Positions 28,201 to 34,884 of a DNA stretch of 40,223 nt are shown here, one piece after another; the first letter of the stretch is position 1; each line of letters begins with the position of its first letter. The stretch spans positions 1 to 40,223 of IMG/VR virus record IMGVR_UViG_3300044712_000853. The stretch is one strand, 5' to 3'. This DNA comes from a virus. The notes beneath the pieces are model-generated. The model did not search any database. It saw nothing but the letters and a program-made list of their open reading frames with translations, and had not been told where the DNA came from. A program made the translations under genes and the position numbers.

Positions 28201-28386
28201 GTTAGGGTAGAAAATCAAGAAGAAGTTATAAAGACACTGAAGCTTATCTATAAGGCGCTAGGCATCAAGTTTGATACGGATAGAGATCCTGTTAACCAGT
28301 TTAACCAAGTTGATTCCACTATGGATGAATATCGAAAGTCAGTACTCCAGGATAATCGAGATTTTTCTATCCAAGGTGGAAGATAA
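19246..28386 (+). CDS. Tail tape measure protein (3046 residues)
   Basis: A very long protein that sets tail length and lies inside the tube before ejection. It has the usual features: long helical stretches in the N-terminal third, several hydrophobic segments (about residues 224-246, 609-650 and 1114-1130), Trp-rich repeats at about 2180-2280 (MWDWIKDKAGKSWAWISDAA and following), and a glycine-zipper segment at about 2109-2162 (ALAGGLAGAKLGALLGSVVP, then VVGGVVGAIGGSLIGAFGGG) that could insert in the host membrane. Residues about 1400-2110 are Gly/Arg/Ala-rich with internal repeats. I see no lysozyme or peptidase motif. At 0.15 nm per residue, a rule derived from other phages, the whole chain would span about 457 nm. 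Excluding the Gly-rich part gives about 350 nm. The start at ATG 19246 has an AGGAT site. Confidence 0.93.
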   Translation: MPIPPEGFTSDYANASFGNMLRQRGNMGGVRGGGAADQAKAMTQMARGMRQSTKATESFNTALEQSSKATKKSNEAMVDLKESIKRARKEISLTSDQMEIMTKKGLRFNKSGRLYYGKGAENAGKFAKAFELYGTGLEKFTKSVKETTKQTGTLASQTGQAAGEAGKAAGSWSKLRGALASMGLAKVKTDVDQVTQSTANLDKTTAGLGERFKNFTGRLFQSVLTLRVLTGAGLAAAASIAAIHEQDSINKLKQMTDQFDTLTTQVDEFGRSLSAINVDRLEAFRIETAKSAMALGVEVSELRQKIVETGKMYAVQEMSNKGLQELVKTQIMMEKVTGVSAEELGHMMGILTKIGNIKWEDTTDAVREIGSALSDFSRSTGVTKEMSQTLQKQISQLSLALNPKNPNDYKDAMVNMTKEIASTAKAFSKQGFGSVFIAFNEDLTKAAEGNMDAIQRMVTRSMGKIGFEDIMDSLESGTGMKKLFAKQAEGIQDYYKTLDGLREPQKIGLIMEQFGLSAEQARKMIRLNVQEAMNDAERYEKNFAKLEKTFEELMSTWTEQWNKISAATKMFMMTIGSPIIEFLQIPLKMVASTLEYLVGAFVALPKPVRVLTSALAVLGTTLMLVGFNPMVLGIVAIISAIGVLTLTFKDLYGWVTEKFPGVGTTFKNIGDVFRGVFENIKSVARGTVEWVVSFFGGDLVDKVAGDLERAKKFWAAPFEGLKQWWGTLKTSIMSSNIWEPLVKTWNAAITAITGSSIYKKVSEIWSSISNYIKTNFGGTVAAIEQMWASAVSLFYKSVDFIKGMGSAIGDLASDLKKVFTGIQGDPGKVLDGMYSAVMKFGSKISETFRGYLTSISQTAQGVGGAIYSFFSGLATGVVAFFERLIPSLKDFGLLERLTWMGRMIRSFFEIMLADLTGVWRRFKESPLEAVKEVASAIGTFLQRAFNIIVEGFSKKSLATGITGGIIAAGAEITSAIISPFRKAVDWVKEKSGIVGASPSAVGLGIVSGITSIAGRLFSALMSPFKLLAGAVSGPIGSVLKILTSAFSRIATPLASLIMYPFSLSMRLLGGILPGMIGSTVSTAGAAGMKMAAPGLMTSILSPFKMAFSLLTGALFPAAMLLLGVIGYKYLKKTEWGRGIADSIDKGLEVARGLLVSFWEGLKKLPVIGPALTKISDYLWKSFELPLSRVKLLFGFLSDYLVAVFTKSEKEADGALQGIKVAINMLAGFNVFTEKSWGQRLSQAFSDALAWAAKQFLAIVVKGFLLIPALVYKGLQAVISYLPKLLWNMLKGLISGLASILKDIPILGTIVSIIEAVASAFTYVGEKIAEFTKTSAVLGFVWDNIAKFIAAGVTALIAWKSIKWLKERGSLTGKEEWEPKGGIVKGLMSKIPGIGGFFKGEPMAVRVVEISPRAAAEMGLGRGGRGGGPERRGMFADEREWLERKKAEGGRVGRAITRGEEIYASGREQVVRRGGELYSTGAARAREGVTRAGELYATGREMGVGGVIDRTKQFFGYGPQTPADAARRRQDLINAQGVEYGGRYQPSPRTTPPVDTRSEFRQLVDRGVGAVRERAGAAATGVQDLYNRGALEFARRTISTDTAAGRQQRIEAEGVAYGGRYAPARPAPVVEPGVISRTADQVGEVGSRLLRGVQSVSGRVQAAVQEPFADALRNIAVWLGRSPSEVGLRILQGIKAVGPMITQSLKQSFDAASGSVESVKGKVSDIKAGAKSQAKAVSTAATDMARTVNDKMTSFATSSTQAVKDTFDPNRQGWAKRALSAVSRGMTTVGGGVMGAMGLPGMGGFPDAPMMTTVGAPGSPGAPGGGRVRRFMGKYGGIAASAGLMGGTFLLPRWLDKKKEEENKYNEMFGLQPQQESLFSGGNMALMGLEMLPMFMGTGLFGGGAVPTPGGIAEGVTGAAPGVRGPGMWERAKGKVGGWFGRGATASVPDLTTAAGRQAYINAQNMQYSTGAAAPGGARPGLLSRLRGGGRIGGILSGVGAAASMLPFLGGGREATGTDQALAAAQVAQAGAGTAQAGGGLLSKIGGWFGRGTAAAGEAASGTLGKVGGFLGRVGGKVAAPIAGLVEGVMGYKEAKDEGRDTAGALQRGALKGGGALAGGLAGAKLGALLGSVVPGLGNVVGGVVGAIGGSLIGAFGGGKLDKWIQDNKTWQRIKTGAGEMWDWIKDKAGKSWAWISDAASKSWDWITKTAGDAWDWIVDIGSSVWDTVVSIWTDTIGSFWAGLKEGFWDTWKPISEAWAGLKQAFSDLWVAISDLFGGSNAAMEFQQTGAAVQGVAKESISIFKILGDAIKWWLGTFKELFSYAAPVIKTLAKIIGTVLGAAIWIIVKALTFVVNLVRKVVAAYDRWIEMVGEVWKIVFDFWDGVKKWASDWMSWLASGVKKIWGWLTWPFVKARETISGIWGDKGDIASFLFGDIKDVASNVVGFLFEPYQKAWDKIKELWNAGDLFSFRGLRDVVGAFFGVWVDRFKSLRDVIAKFGAFIWEKISYPFKVVWDWFVKVKNYVYDLFSPLTSAVEAISDKIMEYVNKIIELYNKVKGIKDSLPWPMGSGKAQQKQIDPSAFTGKSLDEVRNTLMFDYKYAGADIDKMIRDIRRQFGEGISDSDIAVKLAEQLQKGAIDSGAVANSPSPMALNIAKGIQDADKPISEALSNALQPNGTSVATLSGPLTAMEQQFGKYIDTARKAFRVVMVADLSKLDIESALQNLERGGATDENIDRSVEAISQAAGYYNGRWDVTPELSKQISRHNEMLGNNAVDLYRQQTQNTLEGIKAGTAMTTGGVTLDEAIKTAGPMSSFTEAVLKDPTLIERGAQGQKEAFINKFGADEGLRRYANRGMTTMSDQDVTSKAFFSLTPEQAKEYTRWAQAGATGAVPEAMARAVEAAKMQADAQNAVVAENRAVMASASPTMATAVASGVVPAPAMTSVAGRDLGTTTLGAAQAAPATQDAGFNRREFGETRVGEAGPKTVRVENQEEVIKTLKLIYKALGIKFDTDRDPVNQFNQVDSTMDEYRKSVLQDNRDFSIQGGR
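23809..25180 (+). repeat. Internal repeats in Gly/Arg-rich region of tape measure
   Basis: Three spaced copies of one unit occur in the tape measure: RRRQDLINAQGVEYGGRYQP (about residue 1526), GRQQRIEAEGVAYGGRYAP (about 1603) and GRQAYINAQNMQYSTG (about 1956). The motif is R-Q-x-x-I-x-A-x-x-x-x-Y. A second unit, K-V/I-GGWFGRG, occurs twice nearby (about residues 1932 and 2044). These look like short binding or structural repeats in a disordered segment. Confidence 0.6.
25780..26080 (+). repeat. Tryptophan-rich repeats in tape measure
   Basis: About 100 residues with Trp recurring at a spacing of roughly 11: MWDWIKDKAGK, SWAWISDAASK, SWDWITKTAGD, AWDWIVDIGSS, then looser copies (VWDTVVSIWTD, FWAGLKEG, TWKPISEAW). 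This matches the 11-residue W/F periodicity known in tape measure proteins, consistent with coiled packing in the tube. Confidence 0.7.
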
Positions 28387-28413
28387 CACCTTTATTTATT
28401 GGAGATTCGGGGG

Positions 28414-28875
28414 ATGTCTATAGCATTAATAACTGACAAGGGATCGTTGGTGTTCACTACGGAGTTTCCAACTGGAATATCCATAAGCAAATCTGCGTCG
28501 TGGCACAGTGCTCAGCCAATAGCTCGATGGGCTCCTATTTTTGGGTACTCTGCTTCTGATGCTCTTCAATTTACCTTGAATATACGCTTGTCTGTTGAGG
28601 AAGGTCCCACTGTTGAGGCTGCTAAGTTTTTACTCGGCTTAGTTTATCCTGATTATGATTCGACAGCGTACAAACCGCCAACGGTTATACTTATCGTTGA
28701 AAAATTGATTGTTCTTGTTGGTCACTGTAATAGTGTAACGCTTAATGTTCCTGATGATACTTCATGGATGGAAACAGGAGAGCCCGCCGTTATCGACTGC
28801 TCGGTTCAAATTATTGAAGACAGCCTTTACCAGCAGAGTTCATTGTTTAGTCACAGTGGTAGCTCAAAGCGGTAA
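28414..28875 (+). CDS. Putative tube-end/baseplate protein downstream of tape measure
   Basis: 153 residues from ATG 28414, chosen over an in-frame TTG at 28399 because a GGAG site lies 9 bases before the ATG and the TTG has none. The protein is beta-rich: SLVFTTEFPTGISISKSASW, then FGYSASDALQFTLNIRLS, then PTVILIVEKLIVLVGHCNSV. Proteins of this place and character in myoviruses form the first baseplate ring at the tube end or carry LysM-like hub domains. The pattern of a short domain with LxFTLNIRL and a VEAAKFLLGL helix suits this, but I cannot name the family. Confidence 0.55.
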   Translation: MSIALITDKGSLVFTTEFPTGISISKSASWHSAQPIARWAPIFGYSASDALQFTLNIRLSVEEGPTVEAAKFLLGLVYPDYDSTAYKPPTVILIVEKLIVLVGHCNSVTLNVPDDTSWMETGEPAVIDCSVQIIEDSLYQQSSLFSHSGSSKR

Positions 28876-28889
28876 GATTGAGGGTCACA

Positions 28890-29255
28890 ATGAAGTACAA
28901 AGATATCACTTATGAATTAATACCCTTTCAAGAAGATACTTCTTTTTTAGGTAATGATAATAGATATTTGAAGTCTCAGGTTTATGAAATGGGCTCGGAA
29001 AAATTTTTCGAGACATGGGATATCGTTGATATTCCATTTTTACCTGGAGATATTTACCACAAAATTGAGGCTGGAGAGGTCGGTAGGTGGGATATTCTTT
29101 CCTATAACCATTATCATACAGTACTTTATTGGTGGGTCATCTGTCTAGCTAATAATATTACGAATCCTTTAGTGATAATTCCCGCGGGGGATACTGTTAG
29201 GATTCCTGATATTGACGGTTTGAGGCATAGAGGAATAATTGCTTCGAGGTATTAA
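28890..29255 (+). CDS. Baseplate wedge protein, T4 gp53-like
   Basis: 121 residues from ATG 28890, preferred over an in-frame TTG at 28878 because GAGGG lies 6 bases upstream of the ATG. The second half carries the gp53/LysM-like signature: AGEVGRWDILSYNHYHTVLY, then WWVICLANNI, then PAGDTVRIPDIDGL, where D-x-x-S-Y, W-W-x-x-x-x-A-N and P-A-G-x-x-x-R-I-P are the recognisable parts. In T4, gp53 is the last wedge protein that joins wedges into the baseplate. The neighbours (tape measure, hub) agree. Function by homology. Confidence 0.8.
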   Translation: MKYKDITYELIPFQEDTSFLGNDNRYLKSQVYEMGSEKFFETWDIVDIPFLPGDIYHKIEAGEVGRWDILSYNHYHTVLYWWVICLANNITNPLVIIPAGDTVRIPDIDGLRHRGIIASRY

Positions 29256-29258
29256 GAA

Positions 29259-30686
29259 ATGGGAGAAATAAACGTTCCGCAACCAGGTGGCGCTTACGCT
29301 TGGATAGAAGTTAACGGTGAATTGTTGAACGACCCTAAAAAGGGTAAGTGTAATTTGATGAGCTTTTCCTATAGTCGGGGTAACATTGGTTCTGCTAACA
29401 AAGCAGAGTTTACCTTAGTAGACCCTGAGTGGGATGTATTAGAGAAGAAATTAGCCTCGGCAGTTCAGATAAAGATTATCTATGGATGGGTCGGAGGTAC
29501 GTTAAGCAATCCCATTTATTTGAAGCTAGGCAAGTACCGATTACAGATGAAACACGATTATGTGACTATCCAAGTTTCAGCAGCTTCTCAAGACCCACTT
29601 ATGACGCAAAGTATGAAACCCGGCGGGAGTAGTCGTTCTGTTGGACATGTTGTTCAACAGTCTGCTTTTTATATGAGCGGACAACAAGGGAAATCCCCAA
29701 GTGACATTATCAGGACTCGATTAAAGGCAGCCGGTTTCGATGTAAGTCAGGTTAAAGACACTGAGCCTTTCGCGGAAAAGCATGTAGATCGAAACGGTAC
29801 TTTAGCTGTGACACCTCCGGTTCGTATTCCTAACCAAAGCCCGTTTAGGTATATCTATGATTATTTGGTACCTAGGTCCGTAATTCCTAGAAAGAATAGA
29901 CCGACTGCTGGAGATGTTAAGGGAGAAGACTATACCGACGGTGGCACATCAGCAGGCGGGTACCAGGTGGCTGTAATCGACAGTGACCCGCCACAGATTA
30001 TTTACAGACCCTACTTTGATGAGTCAAAGATAGTCGAGCGTTTTCAATATCCGGGTAGATTTGGAAAGGGAAAGGAAAACGTTATTAGTTTTGAGCCAAG
30101 CATTGACTTAAGCCTTTTGGCGAGTGCTGTAGGTGTTGAAGGTCAACACGGAAATCTGATAGATTATGTGTCAAGTGAAGTCGGTACTATGGATGCAGTC
30201 CCTGATAGGCGAGAGGTCGATACCCCCAACGGTCGTATGGTATTGGAAAGAAAATATTTTCAGGGGCCAAATGCATCTCCAATGTCAAGCGATTCAGAGC
30301 CAACTAGTAATTTCAAAGAGGCGTCTGATAGGAGGTCCGCTTTTTATGGGATAGCGGAATCTATGTTGTTTACTGCTAAACTAACCATTATAGGGGACCC
30401 GAAGTTTCAATATAATAATCACGTTCTTGTGGATGTTTTTAAGCCTGATGGATCTCTTCATTACACATCAGGCACTTATCAAGTGTATGAGATAATAGAT
30501 ACGATAGATGCTGGGCTTTTTACAACTGTATTGAGCTTAAAAAAGATAGATTCTGAGGACATGAAAAAGAGGAGAGCTGATTCTCAAAAGATGGTTACTC
30601 AGATTAGCGAGAATGTTAAAAAGGCTCAAAAAGAACAGGACAAGGCCAACAGAGCGACCCTTGAAACAGACAAGAAAAAGACGTAA
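29259..30686 (+). CDS. Baseplate hub protein (T4 gp27 / P2 gpD type)
   Basis: 475 residues. The N-terminal domain (YAWIEVNGELL, then NLMSFSYSRGN, then ANKAEFTLVDPEW) is the beta barrel typical of hub proteins. Then comes a tube-attachment style domain with YIYDYLVPRSVIP and ENVISFEPSIDLSLLA; the latter segment is common in gpD/gp27-like hubs. The chain ends with a C-terminal coiled coil (MKKRRADSQKMVTQISENVK ...) rich in K and E. The hub trimer links the tube to the spike. It lies 3 bases after the gp53-like gene and 13 before the spike gene, a normal hub-spike pair. Confidence 0.85.
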   Translation: MGEINVPQPGGAYAWIEVNGELLNDPKKGKCNLMSFSYSRGNIGSANKAEFTLVDPEWDVLEKKLASAVQIKIIYGWVGGTLSNPIYLKLGKYRLQMKHDYVTIQVSAASQDPLMTQSMKPGGSSRSVGHVVQQSAFYMSGQQGKSPSDIIRTRLKAAGFDVSQVKDTEPFAEKHVDRNGTLAVTPPVRIPNQSPFRYIYDYLVPRSVIPRKNRPTAGDVKGEDYTDGGTSAGGYQVAVIDSDPPQIIYRPYFDESKIVERFQYPGRFGKGKENVISFEPSIDLSLLASAVGVEGQHGNLIDYVSSEVGTMDAVPDRREVDTPNGRMVLERKYFQGPNASPMSSDSEPTSNFKEASDRRSAFYGIAESMLFTAKLTIIGDPKFQYNNHVLVDVFKPDGSLHYTSGTYQVYEIIDTIDAGLFTTVLSLKKIDSEDMKKRRADSQKMVTQISENVKKAQKEQDKANRATLETDKKKT

Positions 30687-30699
30687 GAAGGTAATATAA

Positions 30700-31770
30700 G
30701 TGTCAACAAGACGACAGGCAGCGGCTGGGCAACCTTATAGTTTACACCAGGAAACGTATACTCAGACAGGTAAAAAGTATGGGGTTTTCTTGGGTTTTGT
30801 GGAGAATTGTTCTGATCCATTAGTTCTTGGTAGGGTTCAAGTAAGAATCCCGTTCATACACGGGATAACTCTTTCAGGAAAACCCAGTGATACTAAAGAA
30901 TATATCCCGTCTTTCGCTCTTCCCTGGGCTTATGTTGTTGCGCCTGGAAGTGGGAGTTATGACTCGGGAGCAAAGATAACCCCTATTTGTGGAACTATGG
31001 TCGCCGTGATTTTTATGGGAGGTGACCCTGAGCACCCTCTCGTCTTTGGGTCTATTGACAATAGCCCAAACTACGCCTTGCCACTTTTTCACGCGTCAGA
31101 TGATGGGTGGCCTACTTATCCGGTTCCTGTGGGGGTGGGGTCTAAAAATACTGCTGCGCCGTCTGTTCCCACTGAATCTGCGCTTACTTACCGTCATACA
31201 CCGACTCGAGGAGTGATCCATAAGTCTGTTAAGGGGCATACTATTTGGTACGATGACAGGGATGAGGGAGAGTGTTTCGAAGTAATAGATAGAACAGGTC
31301 AGGGGCTACGTATGGAGGGATATTTAGGGGTTAGTGATAATAAGGAGAACAAGTCTCGCCGGGGTTCGTTTACGGTTTTTTCTAATCTGAAGTCACCGGC
31401 AAAGACTATGTCGAGTCGAATAATGCTTGTTGAAGCTTCTAATGATAATGATCTCTTACTTGAAACTTCGGGCGGAGGATCATCTGCGTGTTTAACTAGC
31501 GGGCCGATGAGTTTAGAACTCCAAAAAACCGAGGGGAGGGCTGTGGTAGGAAATCTCGTTTCTGACCAAGTACTAGATATTGACTCAGCAGCTAGTATTA
31601 CGCGGCTACGAAATGATAAGATATTTCTGGACGGTGAAGTGTATTTTACCGGCAAGGTTTATTTTCAAAACAACACTGAATTTTATAAGCTAATATATTC
31701 ACATCTTAGGGCTATTCTAAATGAAGTTAACCTTGATGATCCGCATGATCTTGTTCAAACCGGAGACTAA
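30700..31770 (+). CDS. Central spike protein with gp5/gpV-type OB fold (no lysozyme domain)
   Basis: 356 residues starting at GTG 30700 behind an AAGAAGG site. Residues about 27-122 are the OB fold of gp5, gpV and VgrG spikes: GFVENCSDPLVLGRVQVRIP, then ALPWAYVVAPGSG, then GTMVAVIFMGGDPEHPLVFG. After this come repeat-like strands (SRIMLVEASNDNDLLLETSG, then LDIDSAASITRLRNDKIF, then GEVYFTGKVYFQNNTEFY) that suit a triangular beta prism. No lysozyme domain (as in T4 gp5) is present. Its role is to pierce the outer barrier under the hub. The tip protein is not obvious and may be one of the next two genes. Confidence 0.85.
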   Translation: MSTRRQAAAGQPYSLHQETYTQTGKKYGVFLGFVENCSDPLVLGRVQVRIPFIHGITLSGKPSDTKEYIPSFALPWAYVVAPGSGSYDSGAKITPICGTMVAVIFMGGDPEHPLVFGSIDNSPNYALPLFHASDDGWPTYPVPVGVGSKNTAAPSVPTESALTYRHTPTRGVIHKSVKGHTIWYDDRDEGECFEVIDRTGQGLRMEGYLGVSDNKENKSRRGSFTVFSNLKSPAKTMSSRIMLVEASNDNDLLLETSGGGSSACLTSGPMSLELQKTEGRAVVGNLVSDQVLDIDSAASITRLRNDKIFLDGEVYFTGKVYFQNNTEFYKLIYSHLRAILNEVNLDDPHDLVQTGD

Positions 31771-31787
31771 GAGAGGACAAATTAAAA

Positions 31788-33050
31788 ATGGCAGATGATG
31801 ATACTGGCGATCTTCAATCTCATATAGACCGCCATCAAAAGTTGGAACATAGTTTTGTTCGAAGTATCTATGCGGAGAATAAGTTTGGGAAAGCAAAGCT
31901 CCGTTATGGATGGAACTATAGGTTTGTTAATTGCCAGATCGAGGGACTAGAGGATGATGAGGAGTATAATCAAGGAACCAATGGAGATAACGCGATCCAC
32001 ATCTGGGGAGGATCATTGAGGAATACAGTTAGGTTTACCAGCTCTATTGTAACCATTGATGGGGCTACGATTGAATGTCAAGACAAGGATGATCCTACGG
32101 TTGGTATGATAGCTAAGGGGTGTCGATTAGCATTTAGGTCAATTCCTAAAGACTTAGGAGAAGAAAAGCCGCTTAAGTTCGGAAACAAACCTCCGAAATT
32201 AAGTAGTTGTGAGGTAGATCTTATAGGTGTAATGTTCAAAGGTATGAAAAAAGCAGTCATGCTTGATGGATGTCGAGTTAACTTCTATAATCTAACAATG
32301 AAAGACTGCGAAGAGGGCGGCATAATAAGTAATTGTAATTGTAACATTGTTGGTGGAACACTTAAGCTCGAGAAGGGCATGCTCCATTTTACCAGGTCCA
32401 ATGGAGAAATTTCCAATTTAGGGATCAAAGTAGAATCAGGGCAGGTCATTTCATTTTCTCAATCGAACTACGGTATTCATGGTTGTAAGGGAGAACTGGA
32501 GAAGGGAACCTTTTGGTACTTTGCAAACAGTGCTATTACTATGGACAAGTGTCAGACAGAACTCGAGAAAGGTCTCGCCCTCTCTATGAATGACGGGGGC
32601 TATTTAAGAATGCAGGAGAGTCAATTTAGAGTCTCTGATGAAGGGACCTGCATTTCTCTCAGTAAACCGGGGTGTCGTGCGCTAATGCTCAAGGGGAGCG
32701 CATCTGTTAAGAAGGGCACTTGCGTTTCTCTTGATGAGGGGCCTGGATTAATAGCAAAGGAAGTTAGTGGCATAACTGTCGATGAGGTGGGGACAGCCAT
32801 TAAAAGTAATGGTGGTAATGTATATGCTCATAAAGTCGAAGCGATTACAGTTGGAAAACAAGGTCCTGCTTGCGACGGCAGTGGAGGGGCGATATTTGAA
32901 CTTGTAGATTGTGGGACGATAGCAGGCGTACCTAAAAGTTTGGTAGGCAGTGACGTTACGTACATTATACGTGGCAAAGACACGAAAATTTCGGGGGCCA
33001 TAGAGTTTACAGGATCTATGATTTCGGGCCACGCAGAAGAAAGTACATAA
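31788..33050 (+). CDS. Right-handed beta-helix protein next to the spike
   Basis: 420 residues. An acidic N-terminal 30 residues are followed by rungs of roughly 22 residues: LEKGMLHF at 194, VESGQVISF at 215, LEKGTFWYF at 237, LEKGLALSM at 259, VSDEGTCISL at 282, VKKGTCVSL at 307, VDEVGTAIKS at 331. The pattern of strand, Gly turn and stacked hydrophobic rows (plus stacked Asn/Cys such as NCNCN) is typical of a parallel beta helix. No catalytic residues for a glycosidase or lyase can be identified. It is placed directly after the spike gene, so it may be a spike-tip, spike-sheath or baseplate-edge protein. Not a family I recognise. Confidence 0.65.
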   Translation: MADDDTGDLQSHIDRHQKLEHSFVRSIYAENKFGKAKLRYGWNYRFVNCQIEGLEDDEEYNQGTNGDNAIHIWGGSLRNTVRFTSSIVTIDGATIECQDKDDPTVGMIAKGCRLAFRSIPKDLGEEKPLKFGNKPPKLSSCEVDLIGVMFKGMKKAVMLDGCRVNFYNLTMKDCEEGGIISNCNCNIVGGTLKLEKGMLHFTRSNGEISNLGIKVESGQVISFSQSNYGIHGCKGELEKGTFWYFANSAITMDKCQTELEKGLALSMNDGGYLRMQESQFRVSDEGTCISLSKPGCRALMLKGSASVKKGTCVSLDEGPGLIAKEVSGITVDEVGTAIKSNGGNVYAHKVEAITVGKQGPACDGSGGAIFELVDCGTIAGVPKSLVGSDVTYIIRGKDTKISGAIEFTGSMISGHAEEST

Positions 33051-33059
33051 GAGGTTTCA

Positions 33060-34436
33060 ATGGCTGTTACTTATACTGTACCAATAAACGTAACTGGTAG
33101 TTTCAGTGCTTTGGACGGTACTGTTTTTAATGCTGGACTTACTGTTACTGGAGATACACAAAACGGGGGAGTTCTTAACTATTACCGAGCGGGCGGGGTA
33201 GTGCTTCAGGGTGTAAAGTCTATCAAGGGTGGTCTTACGCTAACTGATGTGAATTTTAGGTGTGAGAACATAGGGGAAATCTCTAATAAAAGCACTGCGG
33301 TAATGATAGCCGCGAGTCAGGGCGGTAGTCGAGGATTTTTCAAGAACTGTAATAAAATTGAGTCAGAGGAAGGAGATGTCGTTGTCTTTGCAGGCAGTGA
33401 AGACAAACCAGACTTTGATGTTAGAGTTAAGGTAGCGTACTGTAAAGCAAAGTCGATACAAAAGAAAAAGATTGCCTTTGTATTTTCTGGTTGTTGGGCG
33501 GAAGTAGACCGTATCGAAGTTGAAGACTGTGGTGACGTCGGTGTTTCCGTAGCAAAAAGCTCGGCTCAAATGTCACACATTAATACTAAGAAAGGGTTTT
33601 TTGCTGCTTCCGAGTCTCTTCTCCATCTTAAAGAAGTTCAGGCTAAAGGCGTAACCTTCAGTAAAAGTGTAGCAGCTACTTGGGGTATTTTTACGGAATC
33701 GAAGAAGGAGGATGATAATGCCCCTCTTTTAGTCTACGAGAGATCAAACCTAGGTATAAAAGATTCTAATATTAAGGGTGATATTGAGGTACAGGCAAAT
33801 TGCTACGTAAGAATGTGGACGTTGGATCAGACGAAGTCCGCAGTTACTCTTGACCAGGGAACTATCGTAGCTTCATATTCGACATTCGGTCAGAGTGGTG
33901 CGGTTCCAATGGTAATCGAGGGAGTTTTTCACGGCTACGAGTGTAGGGGAAAGTTTAACATACCAGGGCTTCCTAGCAAGGGCGGAGATAGAGTTAGATC
34001 CTTGGCTAGACCTGAAGATTTGGCAGCAAAGAGGGCTAAAGACTCTGTAGTATCCTCGAAGAGAATCTTGGAACAAAGCGACGACTCTGTTATCACACGG
34101 AACGGTACCTCTGGGGTTGAGCCGAGACACGATATAATCTCGAGAGCGGGTATTTCTGGTAGCGATGGGTATCCGCTTGTCGGAGGTATAGACGCGCTGT
34201 CCTCTCACACAATCAACAATCAATCCGGAGGACTCTATATCATTAAGTGTCTCAAGCCCTTATTGATGAGAACTTATGATTCTGGACTCTTCCAATCATC
34301 GAAGAATATTGACATTGCGGCGCGTAAAAACAATATCATTATAGCAGGCGGATTGAATTTTGCGGTTTCTAGTGGGAACTTGGCATCTCCTCCTTGGGGT
34401 ATTGGTGCTACGTCTCAGTCAACAGTTATGACATAG
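33060..34436 (+). CDS. Second beta-helix-like protein with prism-like C-terminus
   Basis: 458 residues. N-terminal 300 residues contain repeated short strands (AGLTVTGDTQNGGVLNYYRA, then VAYCKAKSIQKKKIAFVFSG, then IEVEDCGDVGVSVAKSSA), similar in style to the preceding gene: Cys and Asn in turns, one strand per 20-25 residues. The linker (about residues 310-360) is charged. The C-terminal 80 residues (SGGLYIIKCLKPLLMRTYDS, then NIDIAARKNNIIIAGGLNFA) look like a triangular spike segment. I infer a second member of a spike-associated beta-helix pair. The start is 9 bases after the previous stop. The role is unproven. Confidence 0.6.
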   Translation: MAVTYTVPINVTGSFSALDGTVFNAGLTVTGDTQNGGVLNYYRAGGVVLQGVKSIKGGLTLTDVNFRCENIGEISNKSTAVMIAASQGGSRGFFKNCNKIESEEGDVVVFAGSEDKPDFDVRVKVAYCKAKSIQKKKIAFVFSGCWAEVDRIEVEDCGDVGVSVAKSSAQMSHINTKKGFFAASESLLHLKEVQAKGVTFSKSVAATWGIFTESKKEDDNAPLLVYERSNLGIKDSNIKGDIEVQANCYVRMWTLDQTKSAVTLDQGTIVASYSTFGQSGAVPMVIEGVFHGYECRGKFNIPGLPSKGGDRVRSLARPEDLAAKRAKDSVVSSKRILEQSDDSVITRNGTSGVEPRHDIISRAGISGSDGYPLVGGIDALSSHTINNQSGGLYIIKCLKPLLMRTYDSGLFQSSKNIDIAARKNNIIIAGGLNFAVSSGNLASPPWGIGATSQSTVMT

Positions 34437-34444
34437 GAGGTAAA

Positions 34445-34876
34445 ATGGAACTATTAGAGAGAGGTAAGGTGGGGTTTCGTATCGAGGCAAACAGTAAGCC
34501 GAGTGACCTGTATGTTGCTAGGGCCGATCACGATAAATACGGCCTTGCATTGTCAGTGGATCACGGAGCCCTTTACGGAAAAGTTTATTACCTCTTAACT
34601 GAGGGCATGTTTACTAAAGACTATGATACGTTAGATGAGGCTAAGTCAGCTCTCATGTCTCTTATTAATGTGCGCGGGAAGGCATTTAACTCTCAGATGT
34701 CGGAAGAGCTAAAGAACAAGAAGGTCAACCTTACCATCTCAGAAGATTGGAGGATAACTCAGGCAAGGCCCATTCCGGTTCTCTGTTTTTCTGATGAAGA
34801 TGAGTATGAATTTGTTGAGTGGAGAGAAAGGGAGAGCCGAACTTTATTGAAGCGTATTTCCTCGATTACTGACTAG
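34445..34876 (+). CDS. Unknown protein at start of wedge block
   Basis: 143 residues from ATG 34445, which has a textbook AGGAGG site (34435-34440). An upstream in-frame ATG (34394) lies inside the previous gene and is less likely. Residues 1-60 are beta-rich (KVGFRIEANSKPSDLYVARA, then YGLALSVDHGALYGKVYYLL), then a helix (TLDEAKSALMSLINVRG), then a C-terminal strand and helix (WRITQARPIPVLCF). I do not recognise it. It precedes the gp25-like wedge gene by 8 bases, suggesting a baseplate role. Confidence 0.6.
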   Translation: MELLERGKVGFRIEANSKPSDLYVARADHDKYGLALSVDHGALYGKVYYLLTEGMFTKDYDTLDEAKSALMSLINVRGKAFNSQMSEELKNKKVNLTISEDWRITQARPIPVLCFSDEDEYEFVEWRERESRTLLKRISSITD

Positions 34877-34884
34877 GACGTGCT

